Of a stretch of DNA of 64,000 nt, positions 45,064 through 53,763 are shown piece by piece. Made by a program: the position numbers and the translations under genes. Where the stretch lies: NCBI RefSeq assembly GCF_017569185.1, contig NZ_CP071869.1, positions 248,001 through 312,000 of the forward strand. Reading direction: 5' to 3'. The stretch comes from Polaribacter cellanae. Lineage in GTDB: Bacteria; Bacteroidota; Bacteroidia; Flavobacteriales; Flavobacteriaceae. The notes beneath the pieces are model-generated. The model was not told the origin of the DNA. It worked only from the letters and a program-made list of their open reading frames with translations, and ran no database searches. Position 1 is the first letter of the stretch. Each line of letters opens with the position of its first letter.

Positions 45064-45398
45064 TTTTTTATTTTAATACAGATTTTACTTAATTTTTTTC
45101 TAAAAAAATCTCACAAAGTCACAAAATTTTTCTTGTATTGATTGGGTTTTTGCTTCGATACTTTTTTAGGTTCTTTTTATTCCAATAAAAAACACTCTAA
45201 CTGATATTGTGTGATTATTATGCCTAATAATTCGTGTATTCGTGGCATTTTTTTTCATCATAAAAAAAACCACAAACATACATTTGCGGTTTTCTTAGTA
45301 AGTAAATTGAATTTGAATTAAAATCGGTTCGATTAATTTATATGGAAGAATTGTTTCCCACAAAAAAACTAATACAAAAACAGTCTGCAGTTGCACAC
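45064..45398. other. Gene-free stretch with degenerate repeats
   Basis: No gene is supported in these 335 bases. Phrases such as AAATCTCACAAAGTCACAAA (45107-45126) and TAATTCGTGTATTCGTGGCA (45228-45247) resemble the cacagattt/cgcaaag repeat family seen at 704-1024 and 60570-60612. A terminator hairpin is near its right end. Confidence 0.5.
45266..45293. terminator. Hairpin terminator between menF and DUF3276
   Basis: AAAACCACAAA (45266-45276) pairs with TTTGCGGTTTT (45283-45293) except for one A-C mismatch, with A-rich sequence before it, so it may work for the minus-strand gene. Confidence 0.65.
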
Positions 45399-45761
45399 CT
45401 ATATATCGTCGAAAGAAACATCTGTAAAGCTTTCTGGAGCTTTTACTTGGTTTTCTTTTGGTTCTTCTTTTTTGAAATCTTTTTGGTGACGTTCACTAAT
45501 TACTTCGTCTCCTTTTTCGGTAACGATATAATCTGTTGCTTTTTTTAGCATTTCATGAAAATCAGAAAAATCTTCTTTATATAAATAAATTTTGTGTTTT
45601 TGGTAATGGAAAGTTCCATCATCGTGCGTAAATTTTTTACTTTCAGTAATCGTTAAGTAATAGTCGTTTGCTTTTGTGGCTCTAACATCAAAAAAATACG
45701 TTCTTCTTCCTGCTCTTAATACCTGTGAAAAAATTTCTTCTTGTTCAACTCTCTCTGCCAT
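45399..45761 (-). CDS. PUR/DUF3276 family nucleic-acid-binding protein
   Basis: Soluble 120-residue protein with a single PUR-alpha-like repeat: EEIFSQVLRAGRRTYFFDVR, NDYYLTITESKK, HKIYLYKEDFSDFHEML. The C-terminus is acidic and Lys-rich. Members bind single-stranded DNA or RNA in spirochaetes and Bacteroidetes; here it is a small housekeeping-like gene with its own -7 box (TAGATTTG at 45802-45809) and is convergent with menF. Confidence 0.82.
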   Translation of the reverse strand: MAERVEQEEIFSQVLRAGRRTYFFDVRATKANDYYLTITESKKFTHDDGTFHYQKHKIYLYKEDFSDFHEMLKKATDYIVTEKGDEVISERHQKDFKKEEPKENQVKAPESFTDVSFDDI

Positions 45762-45801
45762 AATCTTAAAAAATAGTAATTATAATTGTTATTTTACTCA
45801 A

Positions 45802-45809
45802 CAAATCTA
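45802..45809 (-). promoter_or_regulatory. Candidate promoter -7 box for the PUR-domain gene
   Basis: TAGATTTG on the minus strand fits TAnnTTTG, 40 bases upstream of the ATG. Confidence 0.4.
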
Positions 45810-45839
45810 ACAAAATATTTAATGTAGCAATGTTAAAGG

Positions 45840-47621
45840 TTAATTTTCTTTTTCTAAAAGTTGCTGTTCGTACAGATCTTTGTAGTAGCCTTCTTGCGTT
45901 ATTAATTGATTGTGAGTTCCTTGTTGTGTAATTTTTCCACTATCTAATACCAAAATTTTATCCGCATTTTTTGCAGATGAAACACGATGACTAATAATAA
46001 AAGTAGTTTTATTTTCAGAAACTTTCTTTAAGTTTTCTAAAATTCGTTCTTCTGTTTCTGTGTCAACTGCAGATAAGCAATCATCAAAAATTAATATTTT
46101 AGGATTCTTTATAATTGCTCTGGCTATAGAAACACGTTGTTTTTGTCCGCCAGACAAAGTAACACCTCTTTCGCCTAAAATGGTTTTGTAACCACGTGGA
46201 AAATCGATAATATTTTCGTGCACAACTGCATCTTTCGAAGCTTTAATTATTTCTGTTTCAGATGCATCTTCTTTTCCAAATTTAATATTGTTTTCGATGG
46301 TTTCAGAAAAAAGAAAAGGATCTTGTGGCACAAAACCAATCTGCCTTCTAACATCATTTAAATTTGCATTTAGTATGTTTTGTCCATCCAAAAGAATTTC
46401 TCCTTCTTTAGTATCATATAAACGTGCAATTAATTCGATAATCGTAGATTTTCCAGCACCTGTTTTTCCTAAAATAGCAACAGTTTCACCTTTTTTTATA
46501 GTAAAGTTGATGTTTTTTAAAGCAGTAATATCAGTATCATCGTACGTAAAAGTTACATTTTTAAAAGTAACTTCTCCTTGCAATTTAGTGGGCAAAGTAT
46601 TGTTATTTTGTATTTCTGGAACTTCCTCCAAAAATTCATTTATTCTCGCTTGCGAAGCTTCAGCTTGCTGTATCATAGAAGTTACCCAACCTATAACAGC
46701 TACTGGCCAAGTTAAAATATTTACATATAATAGAAATTCGATAATGGTTCCAATCTGTATATTACCATTTATATATTCTTTTCCACCAACATAAATTACA
46801 ATTAGGTTGCTTAGTCCTATTAAAAGTATCATTAATGGAAAAAAAAGCGCGTTTGCCTTATGAAGATGTATATTTTTTTCTTTGCTTTCGTTTGCAATTG
46901 TATCAAAATCTGCGATGATTAAACGCTCAATTCCGTACGATTTTACCACGCCAATTCCAGAGAAAAACTCTTGATTAAAAGTGGTTAATTTCGATAAATA
47001 TTGCTGAACAATAGTACTCCTTTTATGAATTACTTTACTTAAAATAAATATAGAAATAGATAAAAGAGGAAAAGGAATTAAAGTGTACATCGTTAATTTT
47101 ACATCAATACTAATCATTTGTGTAAAACCCACTGCAATTAACACAATCATATTCATACTGTACATTACAGCTGGTCCAACATACATTCTAACCTTGGAAA
47201 CATCCTCGGAAATTCGGTTCATTAAATCTCCAGTTCTGTTTTTTTTGTAAAAATTAAGCGATAACTTTTGATACTGTTGATAAATTTCATTCTTTAAATC
47301 GAATTCCACCAAACGAGAAGTTACGATAATGGTTTGTCGCATTAAAAAAGTAAAAAAACCTGCTAGAACAGCAACACCAACAATTATTAAAATATTTATT
47401 AGAAGTTGATGCTCAACCTCTTTTAATAAAACTGCTAATTCTTCTGAGGATAAATTATTGTTTTTCGCGGTTTGATAATCTTCTACAATATTTAAAGAAT
47501 CTCCTACAATTTGAGGCACCTTTAAAGCCAAAATTTTAGAAAGAATGGTAATTAATATTCCTATTAATAATCGCCATTTATATTTAATAAAATACTTATT
47601 AATGTATTGTAAAGCCTTCAA
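45840..47621 (-). CDS. ABC exporter, fused permease and ATPase (multidrug/lipid type)
   Basis: Half-transporter of 593 residues, expected to dimerise in the inner membrane. Six N-terminal membrane helices (about 18-320) with the coupling sequence NRISEDVSKVRMYVGP, then the ATPase: ILGKTGAGKSTIIELIARL (Walker A), LSGGQKQRVSIARAI (signature), ILIFDDCLSAVDTETE (Walker B; the catalytic Glu is replaced by Asp-Cys in DDCLSAVD). The family covers MsbA-like lipid flippases and drug pumps (YheI/LmrA style). Confidence 0.88.
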   Translation of the reverse strand: MKALQYINKYFIKYKWRLLIGILITILSKILALKVPQIVGDSLNIVEDYQTAKNNNLSSEELAVLLKEVEHQLLINILIIVGVAVLAGFFTFLMRQTIIVTSRLVEFDLKNEIYQQYQKLSLNFYKKNRTGDLMNRISEDVSKVRMYVGPAVMYSMNMIVLIAVGFTQMISIDVKLTMYTLIPFPLLSISIFILSKVIHKRSTIVQQYLSKLTTFNQEFFSGIGVVKSYGIERLIIADFDTIANESKEKNIHLHKANALFFPLMILLIGLSNLIVIYVGGKEYINGNIQIGTIIEFLLYVNILTWPVAVIGWVTSMIQQAEASQARINEFLEEVPEIQNNNTLPTKLQGEVTFKNVTFTYDDTDITALKNINFTIKKGETVAILGKTGAGKSTIIELIARLYDTKEGEILLDGQNILNANLNDVRRQIGFVPQDPFLFSETIENNIKFGKEDASETEIIKASKDAVVHENIIDFPRGYKTILGERGVTLSGGQKQRVSIARAIIKNPKILIFDDCLSAVDTETEERILENLKKVSENKTTFIISHRVSSAKNADKILVLDSGKITQQGTHNQLITQEGYYKDLYEQQLLEKEN

Positions 47622-47829
47622 TTTAGATGTTTCGTTTTATAAAAATATAAGTAGTAATACTGTTTTTAGACTATTTGTTAATGTTGAAATAGAAACAAAA
47701 AACACATTATTTTGAAGCACGAAGATAGTATTTTATCAATAAAGAATAGAATAAAATAAATGCCGAATTTTAATATTAATTTTACGTAAAAGAATTTAAA
47801 ATGTGTGTCGATTAAAAGTAAAATAGTAC

Positions 47830-47837
47830 TATTTTTG
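47830..47837 (+). promoter_or_regulatory. Candidate promoter -7 box for nusB
   Basis: TATTTTTG fits TAnnTTTG. It falls after a possible upstream start (47805), supporting the ATG at 47889 as the true nusB start with a leader of about 45 bases. Confidence 0.5.
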
Positions 47838-47888
47838 CAGTGTGTTAGAAAAAAACCGATTAATTTATTTATTAAGTTCTTTAAGAAA

Positions 47889-48827
47889 ATGATTAACAGA
47901 AGACATATTCGAGTAAAAGTAATGCAATCTGTATATGCGATGCTTCAATCTAAAAATGATGATGTTTTAAAAGAAGAAAAATTTTTGAAACATAGTATTT
48001 TAAAAATGTTCGATTTGTACGTCTTAAACCTGCGCTTGTTGGTAGAAGTACAAAAATTATCCGCAAAAAAAATAGCACTTTCTAAAAAGAAAATTTTAGC
48101 AACTTCTGCAGATTTAAAACCAAATACCAAGTTTTTAGAAAACCGATTAATCAATAAAATTGCAGAAAGCATTAGTATTGAAGGATATTTAGCTGTAAAC
48201 AAATTAAACAATTGGGAGGTTGATGATGAGTATGTGAAAATTATTTTTGAAGCATTACAAAAAAGCGATTTATATAAAAAATATTTAAATACGATTGAAG
48301 ATTCTTACAAAGTGGATAAGTCTTTTGTAATCGATTTCTTTAAAGAAATTATTGCACCAAATGAGAAATTGGCAGATTATTTCGAAGATACTATGATTTC
48401 TTGGGTAGATGATATTCCGTTTGTAAATACTTGGGTTGTAAAATCTTTAAGCAAACAAAAAGAAAATACGACTTTTACGTTAGGTTCTCTATATAAAGAT
48501 AATGATGATGAGGTGTTCGTGTCTAATTTATTCCGTAAAACGGTTTTAAAACAAAAAGAATACGAGCAAATTATCGAGGAAAAAACACCAAATTGGGAAT
48601 CGGATAGAATCGCAGAAATAGATATGATTTTAATAAAAATGGCAATTACCGAGTTTATTAATTTTCCATCCATACCAACAAGAGTAACTATTAACGAATA
48701 TATAGAGGTTTCTAAAGATTACTCCACAACAAAAAGTAGTTATTTTATAAATGGAGTTTTAGATAAAATTTCAAGAGAATTAATCCAAACCAAAAAAATT
48801 GTTAAAATAGGAAGAGGGTTACTTTAA
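47889..48827 (+). CDS. nusB: Transcription antitermination factor NusB
   Basis: RNA-binding factor that with NusE suppresses termination in rRNA operons. I start it at MINRRHIRVKVMQSVYAML (47889) because the frame upstream overlaps a promoter box. The protein has 312 residues, long for NusB, as in other Bacteroidota: an N-terminal extra helical region (about 1-190) precedes the NusB fold with ETPNWESDRIAEIDMILIK-like sequence (about 235-305; PTRVTINEYIEVSKDYST). First gene of the run to the two-component pair. Confidence 0.9.
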   Translation: MINRRHIRVKVMQSVYAMLQSKNDDVLKEEKFLKHSILKMFDLYVLNLRLLVEVQKLSAKKIALSKKKILATSADLKPNTKFLENRLINKIAESISIEGYLAVNKLNNWEVDDEYVKIIFEALQKSDLYKKYLNTIEDSYKVDKSFVIDFFKEIIAPNEKLADYFEDTMISWVDDIPFVNTWVVKSLSKQKENTTFTLGSLYKDNDDEVFVSNLFRKTVLKQKEYEQIIEEKTPNWESDRIAEIDMILIKMAITEFINFPSIPTRVTINEYIEVSKDYSTTKSSYFINGVLDKISRELIQTKKIVKIGRGLL

Positions 48828-48830
48828 ACC

Positions 48831-48860
48831 TTGTTAACAATAATAAATTTGTTACTTTTA
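48831..48860 (+). promoter_or_regulatory. Candidate promoter for the DUF1573 gene
   Basis: TTG at 48831-48833 and TACTTTTA at 48853-48860 are 19 bases apart; the second box has one mismatch (final A for G) from TAnnTTTG. Leader to the ATG at 48880 is about 15 bases. Confidence 0.5.
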
Positions 48861-48879
48861 CAAAAAAAATATAATTAAG

Positions 48880-49341
48880 ATGAAAAACATAAAATTTTTA
48901 TTCGCATTTATAGTTGCTTCTATAGCATTGGTTTCTTGTGGAAACGAAAATGCAGCTTCAAAAATTAATAAGAACAACGTAGAAAAGGCAAAGTACAGAG
49001 ACGCAGAAATTAAAAAAGGAACAGCCTCTATTTCTTTTGAAGAAAAAGAATACGATTTTGGTACTGTAAACGAAGGAGATATTGTAGAAAAAGTATTTAA
49101 ATTAACGAATTCTGGTAAAACAGATTTAGTAATTACAAATGCACAATCTACTTGTGGTTGTACAGTTCCTGTTTGGCCAAAAGCCCCTATTAAACCAGGA
49201 GAAACAGGAGAAATTAAAGTGAAGTTTAACACAGCAGGTAAGCCAAATAGACAACAAAAAGACATTACTTTAACTACTAATACAGAGTCTGGTAGAGAAG
49301 TTCTTAGAATAAAAGGTTCTGTAATTCCAAAAGGAAAATAA
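48880..49341 (+). CDS. DUF1573 lipoprotein
   Basis: Envelope lipoprotein of 153 residues: signal peptide with lipobox ALVSCGNE (Cys21), then a DUF1573/immunoglobulin-like domain (about 45-150) with YDFGTVNEGDIVEKVFKLTN, TNAQSTCGCTVPVWPK and PGETGEIKVKFNT. The domain is an ASPM-SPD-2-Hydin-type fold widespread in Bacteroidota with no assigned role. It precedes yajC by five bases and so is co-transcribed with it. Confidence 0.88.
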   Translation: MKNIKFLFAFIVASIALVSCGNENAASKINKNNVEKAKYRDAEIKKGTASISFEEKEYDFGTVNEGDIVEKVFKLTNSGKTDLVITNAQSTCGCTVPVWPKAPIKPGETGEIKVKFNTAGKPNRQQKDITLTTNTESGREVLRIKGSVIPKGK

Positions 49342-49346
49342 TTACG

Positions 49347-49667
49347 ATGTTTCAAACAATTTTTTTACAAGCAGAATCTGGAGGTTTAATGAGTATGTTA
49401 CCTTTTGCAGCGATGATTTTAGTCTTATACTTTTTTATGATAAGACCACAAATGAATCGTCAGAAAAAAGAAAAAGCTTTTCAGGCAGAAATTAAAACAG
49501 GTTCTAAAGTAATTACTTCTAGTGGAATTCACGGAAAAATTACAGAGGTAAATAATACAGATAATACTGTAACAATAGAAACTGGTGCAGGAAGAATAAA
49601 ATTCGAACGTTCTGCTATTTCTATGGAATTAAGTAAAAAATACTCAGCTTCACCAGCAAAAAAATAA
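49347..49667 (+). CDS. yajC: Preprotein translocase subunit YajC
   Basis: Small inner-membrane partner of SecDF. The 106-residue protein has one membrane helix (about residues 15-32, MLPFAAMILVLYFFMIRPQM) with the YajC hallmark FFMIRPQMNRQKK, followed by GSKVITSSGIHGKITEVN. A strong terminator follows, so the following YbbR gene may have a separate promoter. Confidence 0.93.
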   Translation: MFQTIFLQAESGGLMSMLPFAAMILVLYFFMIRPQMNRQKKEKAFQAEIKTGSKVITSSGIHGKITEVNNTDNTVTIETGAGRIKFERSAISMELSKKYSASPAKK

Positions 49668-49686
49668 TTAGTAAAATACATATATT

Positions 49687-49724
49687 AAAAGTGAGTAGGG
49701 TCTTTTTAGGCAATACTCACTTTT
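49687..49724 (+). terminator. Intrinsic terminator after yajC
   Basis: AAAAGTGAGTA (49687-49697) pairs exactly with TACTCACTTTT (49714-49724) around a 16-base loop, followed by TT and T-rich sequence. Confidence 0.8.
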
Positions 49725-49768
49725 TTGTTTGCTCTCTTTTGTGTAGATTGCATTTAAAATACTAAAAA

Positions 49769-50707
49769 TTGAAATCGAAAAGTAAAATTCCTAAGACATT
49801 TGTAGGCTTTCTATTGGCCTCTGTACTTATTTGGTTTCTAATTACACTATCTAAAGAGTATGTAACTACCATAAAATTTCCCATAGAATATAAAGAAATT
49901 GCCCGAAATAAGTTATTACAATCTACTCCTGTAAAAGAATTAGACATTACTATAAAAGCAAGCGGATTTAAAATATTAAAATCTGGTTTTAGTGGAAAAC
50001 CAATAGAAATAAAAGCAAATAATTTAGTTAAGAAAAAAAACGATATTTATTATATTTTAACTAAAAGTCAACTCAATAACATTCAAAAACAAATGCCTTC
50101 TGGGATTACTGTTCAAGAAATTGTGCAAGATTCTTTGTTATTAGATTTAGGAACTTTAACCAGTAAAAAACTTCCTTTAAAAGCAAATTTAAAACTTAAA
50201 TATCATATAGGTTACGACTTGGCAGACGATATTGTAATTTCTCCAGATAGTGTTGTTGTATCAGGACCTAAAAAAGAAATAGATCGCTTAACAGAATTAG
50301 AATTATCTGCAATTAAATTAGAAGATGTAAAAGATAACTTTAAAAAGGAAGTAACAATTTTAAAACCACCCAATAATAAAAATTTAAAGTTCGATAAAAC
50401 AAAAGTATTTGTAACAGGGAAAGTAGAGCAGTTTACAGAAGGAACTATCGAAGTTCCTTATAGAATTACAAACCTGCCCTCTAACATTAAAATAACAACT
50501 TTACCTAAAAAAATAGGAGTTACGTTTGTTGCTTCTTTAACGAATTTTAATAAAATAACTGCTGGTTCTTTTCAGGTTGAATGCGATTACAATGTTGTAA
50601 AAGAGAATAACCTAAACTACTTACTTCCAAAAGTAACAAGTACATCTAAATTTGTAAAGAGTTTTAGAATTGCTCCTAAAAAGATAGATTTTTTAATTCA
50701 GAAATAA
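49769..50707 (+). CDS. YbbR-like domain protein (CdaR-type)
   Basis: Membrane-anchored 312-residue protein with one N-terminal helix (TFVGFLLASVLIWFLITLS) and extracytoplasmic YbbR-like beta domains (about 30-310; VSGPKKEIDRLTEL, VFVTGKVEQFTEGTIEVPY). In Firmicutes CdaR regulates the diadenylate cyclase CdaA, but no cyclase is nearby, so the role is uncertain. It appears to start at a TTG (49769). The coaE gene begins two bases after its stop, a fixed pairing in Flavobacteriia as I recall. Confidence 0.82.
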   Translation: MKSKSKIPKTFVGFLLASVLIWFLITLSKEYVTTIKFPIEYKEIARNKLLQSTPVKELDITIKASGFKILKSGFSGKPIEIKANNLVKKKNDIYYILTKSQLNNIQKQMPSGITVQEIVQDSLLLDLGTLTSKKLPLKANLKLKYHIGYDLADDIVISPDSVVVSGPKKEIDRLTELELSAIKLEDVKDNFKKEVTILKPPNNKNLKFDKTKVFVTGKVEQFTEGTIEVPYRITNLPSNIKITTLPKKIGVTFVASLTNFNKITAGSFQVECDYNVVKENNLNYLLPKVTSTSKFVKSFRIAPKKIDFLIQK

Positions 50708-50709
50708 AT

Positions 50710-51306
50710 ATGATTGTTGGTTTAACAGGCGGAATTGGTAGTGGAAAAACAACTGTAGCAAAAATGTTTGCTAAAAAACAAGATGTTGTTATTTACATTG
50801 CAGATTTAGAGGCCAAAAAATTAATGAATTCTTCAGAAAAGATTAAAACAAAACTTATTTTTGAATTTGGTGCAGAAACCTACAAAAACAATCAATTAAA
50901 CAAATCTTTTATTGCAAATATTGTTTTTAAAGATAAGAGTAAATTAGCAATATTAAATAGTATTGTACATCCAGAAGTTCGAAATCATTTTCAAACATTT
51001 ATAGAAGAGCACAAAGAAAAGACCTATATTATTTATGAAAATGCCATTTTATTTGAGAGTAAAGCAGATACACAATGCGATTTTATAATTTCGGTTTTTG
51101 TTCCTTTAGATATTAGAATAGAGCGTGTTTTGGAAAGAGATGTAACCACAAAACCTCAAATTTTAGAACGTATAAACAATCAATGGAAAGAAGATAAAAA
51201 ATTATTGCAATCTAATTATATAATTGAGAATTTGTCCCTTAAAATTACTGAAAATCAAGTAAATATTATTCATAATATTTTAACAGAAAAAAGCAAGCTA
51301 ATTTAA
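50710..51306 (+). CDS. coaE: Dephospho-CoA kinase
   Basis: Phosphorylates dephospho-CoA in the last step of coenzyme A synthesis. The 198-residue P-loop kinase begins MIVGLTGGIGSGKTTVAKMF (Walker A GGIGSGKT), with ADLEAKKLM, the LID-type region and the Asp-rich region VFVPLDIRIERVLERD. Length is normal. It is two bases after the YbbR gene and 82-100 bases before the histidine kinase. Confidence 0.93.
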   Translation: MIVGLTGGIGSGKTTVAKMFAKKQDVVIYIADLEAKKLMNSSEKIKTKLIFEFGAETYKNNQLNKSFIANIVFKDKSKLAILNSIVHPEVRNHFQTFIEEHKEKTYIIYENAILFESKADTQCDFIISVFVPLDIRIERVLERDVTTKPQILERINNQWKEDKKLLQSNYIIENLSLKITENQVNIIHNILTEKSKLI

Positions 51307-51405
51307 TATTCATTAGTAATACTGTTAAAAAACCCTTAAAATTTCATTAAACCCGTTAATTAAAGTTAAAAACTTCAATTTCAATTTTTGAAAGTGTTAA
51401 ATTTG

Positions 51406-52977
51406 ATGATGCGAAAAAAAATGTTTATCGTTATTGTAGCACTCATGAGTATTTCCTTGATAGGAATTATTACAGTACAACTATATTGGATAAACAATGC
51501 TTTAGAGAGTAGAAAAGCACAGTTTAAAAACGATGTTCAACGTTCTTTAGGAAGCGCAACAGAGAGAATTAACGATCGGGAATCAAGTTTGTTTAGAAGG
51601 AAAATTAAAGCGCTTGTTAAAGAAAAAGGAACTGCAGATAATGCCAAATTACAAAGCCTTTTAATTCAAGAAATAGATACAACTACTAAGCAAAAATTTA
51701 CGTACGGAAGTACTATTTTAGAAGAAAATTTCGAGCTTACAACCGATTTTTTAAACAACGATTCTATTATCTTTAAGAGATTTAAGGGAAAGAAAGATTT
51801 TTTTGAAACGAAAATAACCACAGGTGTAGGTGATTTATTTTCAACAAAAGATGAAACTAGTTTTAGCTATACCAAGAAATTTCCAGAATTAGAAGATTTA
51901 CAAATCGACAAACTTTATAAAGACTATAATACTAGAAAACCAATTCATCAAAGAATTAGTAATAAAGAGCTAAATGCAACTATAAAAGAAGAGTTAGTAA
52001 AAAGAAATATTACTTTAGATTTTAAATATGGTGTGTACACAAAAGATGGTTTAGCTACAAAATTAAAGTCTGGTTATTATACAATTAATAGAAAAGACAG
52101 TTATAAGTACCCTTTATTTGACGATATTAATGGAGATGTAGAGTACGATTTATATGTAACTTTTCCCAATAAAAATAAACATATTTTATCAGGTATTTCA
52201 GGAATATTGTTACTCTCTTTATTCTTTATTTTTATTATTATAATTGCTTTTTCGAGTTCTTTGTATCAACTAATTCGTCAGAAAAAAATATCAGAAATTA
52301 AGACTGATTTTATTAATAATATGACGCATGAGTTTAAAACACCAATTGCAACTATAAATTTAGCATTAGACTCAATTAAAAATCCTAAAATTCTAGGAGA
52401 TAACGATAAAGTTTTGCGTTACGTGCAAATGATAAGAGACGAGAATAAAAGAATGCACTCGCAAGTAGAAAATGTATTGCGTATTTCTCGATTAGAAAAA
52501 AATCAGATAGATTTAAGTAAGGAAACTATAGATTTTCACGACGTAATCGAAGATGCAATTACACATGTTAGTTTGCTAATAGATGATAGAAAAGGACGTA
52601 TAAATACATATTTTAAAGCAGCAGTTTCAGAATTACCAGGTAACCAATTTCACCTAACAAATGTAGTTGTTAATATGTTAGAAAACGCTATAAAATATTC
52701 AGAAGGCGCACCTATAATAGATGTGTATACAGAAAGTACCAACAAATTTTTTATCTTTAAAATAAAAGATAAAGGTATAGGAATGAGTAAAGCAGTGCAA
52801 AAACAAGTTTTTAATAAATTCTACAGAGAACAAAAAGGAAACGTGCACAATGTAAAAGGGCATGGTTTAGGTTTAGCTTATGTAAAAGAAATTGTAGAAA
52901 AACATCATGGAACAGTTTTTGTTGAAAGTGAGAAAGGACAAGGAAGTATATTCACAGTAAAATTACCTTTAATTTAA
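51406..52977 (+). CDS. Sensor histidine kinase (RprX-like)
   Basis: Inner-membrane two-component sensor of about 523 residues. Helices near residues 5-25 and 265-290 bracket a periplasmic sensor domain. The H-box is NNMTHEFKTPIATINLALD (phospho-acceptor His near residue 308), followed by the N-box (VVVNMLENAIKYS), G1 (FKIKDKGIGM), and G2 (GHGLGLAYVKEI). An in-frame TTG at 51388 would add six residues (MKVLNL); I prefer the ATG at 51406. Partner response regulator follows 11 bases downstream. The pair matches Bacteroides RprX/RprY; the signal is unknown. Confidence 0.9.
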   Translation: MMRKKMFIVIVALMSISLIGIITVQLYWINNALESRKAQFKNDVQRSLGSATERINDRESSLFRRKIKALVKEKGTADNAKLQSLLIQEIDTTTKQKFTYGSTILEENFELTTDFLNNDSIIFKRFKGKKDFFETKITTGVGDLFSTKDETSFSYTKKFPELEDLQIDKLYKDYNTRKPIHQRISNKELNATIKEELVKRNITLDFKYGVYTKDGLATKLKSGYYTINRKDSYKYPLFDDINGDVEYDLYVTFPNKNKHILSGISGILLLSLFFIFIIIIAFSSSLYQLIRQKKISEIKTDFINNMTHEFKTPIATINLALDSIKNPKILGDNDKVLRYVQMIRDENKRMHSQVENVLRISRLEKNQIDLSKETIDFHDVIEDAITHVSLLIDDRKGRINTYFKAAVSELPGNQFHLTNVVVNMLENAIKYSEGAPIIDVYTESTNKFFIFKIKDKGIGMSKAVQKQVFNKFYREQKGNVHNVKGHGLGLAYVKEIVEKHHGTVFVESEKGQGSIFTVKLPLI

Positions 52978-52988
52978 TAAATATAACA

Positions 52989-53690
52989 ATGGGAAGTAAA
53001 AAGATTTTATTAGTAGAAGACGATCCAAATTTTGGAACGGTTCTAAAAGATTATTTAGCATTAAACGATTACAATGTAACACACGCAAAAGATGGTATCG
53101 AAGGTTTAATAATGTTTAAAAACAGCGATTACGATTTGTGTATCTTAGATGTAATGATGCCAAGAAAAGATGGCTTTTCTTTAGCACAAGACATTAGAAG
53201 CACAAATAAAGAAGTACCAATTATCTTTTTAACAGCAAAAACTTTAAAAGAAGATGTTTTAAAAGGATATGCAGTTGGAGCAGACGATTATCTAAACAAG
53301 CCTTTCGATTCGGAAGTATTATTGCACAAGATAAAAGCAATTTTACAACGTAAAGAATCAGATAACACTACAGAAAGTGAGCAATTCGAGTTTAATATTG
53401 GAAGTTTCTTCTTCAACTCTAAGTTAAGACATTTATCTGTTGGTAAAGAAGGAGAACCCTCTAAACTATCTCCAAAAGAAGCAAAATTATTACGTATGTT
53501 AGCAATCCATAAAAACGATTTAATGCCAAGAGAATTAGCATTAACAAAAATTTGGAGAGACGATAATTATTTTACATCTAGAAGTATGGATGTGTACATC
53601 GCAAAATTAAGAAAGTATTTAAAAGACGACGAAAATGTTGAAATTTTAAATATTCATGGAGAAGGATTTAGGTTGGTAGATAAAAACTAA
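52989..53690 (+). CDS. Response regulator, OmpR family (RprY-like)
   Basis: DNA-binding partner of the adjacent kinase. The 233-residue protein has a receiver domain (about 1-118) with the acidic pair EDD, phospho-acceptor Asp54 (CILDVMMPRKDG) and Lys in NKPF, then an OmpR-type winged helix (about 140-230; LSPKEAKLLRMLA, DNYFTSRSMDVYIAKLRKY, INIHGEGFRLV). Strong resemblance to Bacteroides RprY, which controls envelope and oxidative-stress genes, is from memory. Followed by a terminator. Confidence 0.93.
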   Translation: MGSKKILLVEDDPNFGTVLKDYLALNDYNVTHAKDGIEGLIMFKNSDYDLCILDVMMPRKDGFSLAQDIRSTNKEVPIIFLTAKTLKEDVLKGYAVGADDYLNKPFDSEVLLHKIKAILQRKESDNTTESEQFEFNIGSFFFNSKLRHLSVGKEGEPSKLSPKEAKLLRMLAIHKNDLMPRELALTKIWRDDNYFTSRSMDVYIAKLRKYLKDDENVEILNIHGEGFRLVDKN

Positions 53691-53716
53691 ACTTAAAAAA
53701 ACTTCCTATAAAAAAT

Positions 53717-53745
53717 AAACTCAGTTTTTAAAATAAGCTGAGTTT
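53717..53745 (+). terminator. Intrinsic terminator after the response regulator
   Basis: AAACTCAG (53717-53724) pairs with CTGAGTTT (53738-53745), followed by five more T residues. Confidence 0.75.
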
Positions 53746-53763
53746 TTTTTGTATTTTTATAAT

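Noticed and set aside
45342-45548. 68-codon plus-strand frame with hydrophobic Phe runs
   Set aside because: Mostly antisense to the DUF3276 gene; the hydrophobic runs are the complement of its Lys/Glu-rich tail.
48858-49355. 165-codon minus-strand open frame covering the DUF1573 gene
   Set aside because: It is the antisense of a clear lipoprotein gene; codon use and sequence do not resemble any family and it has no promoter.
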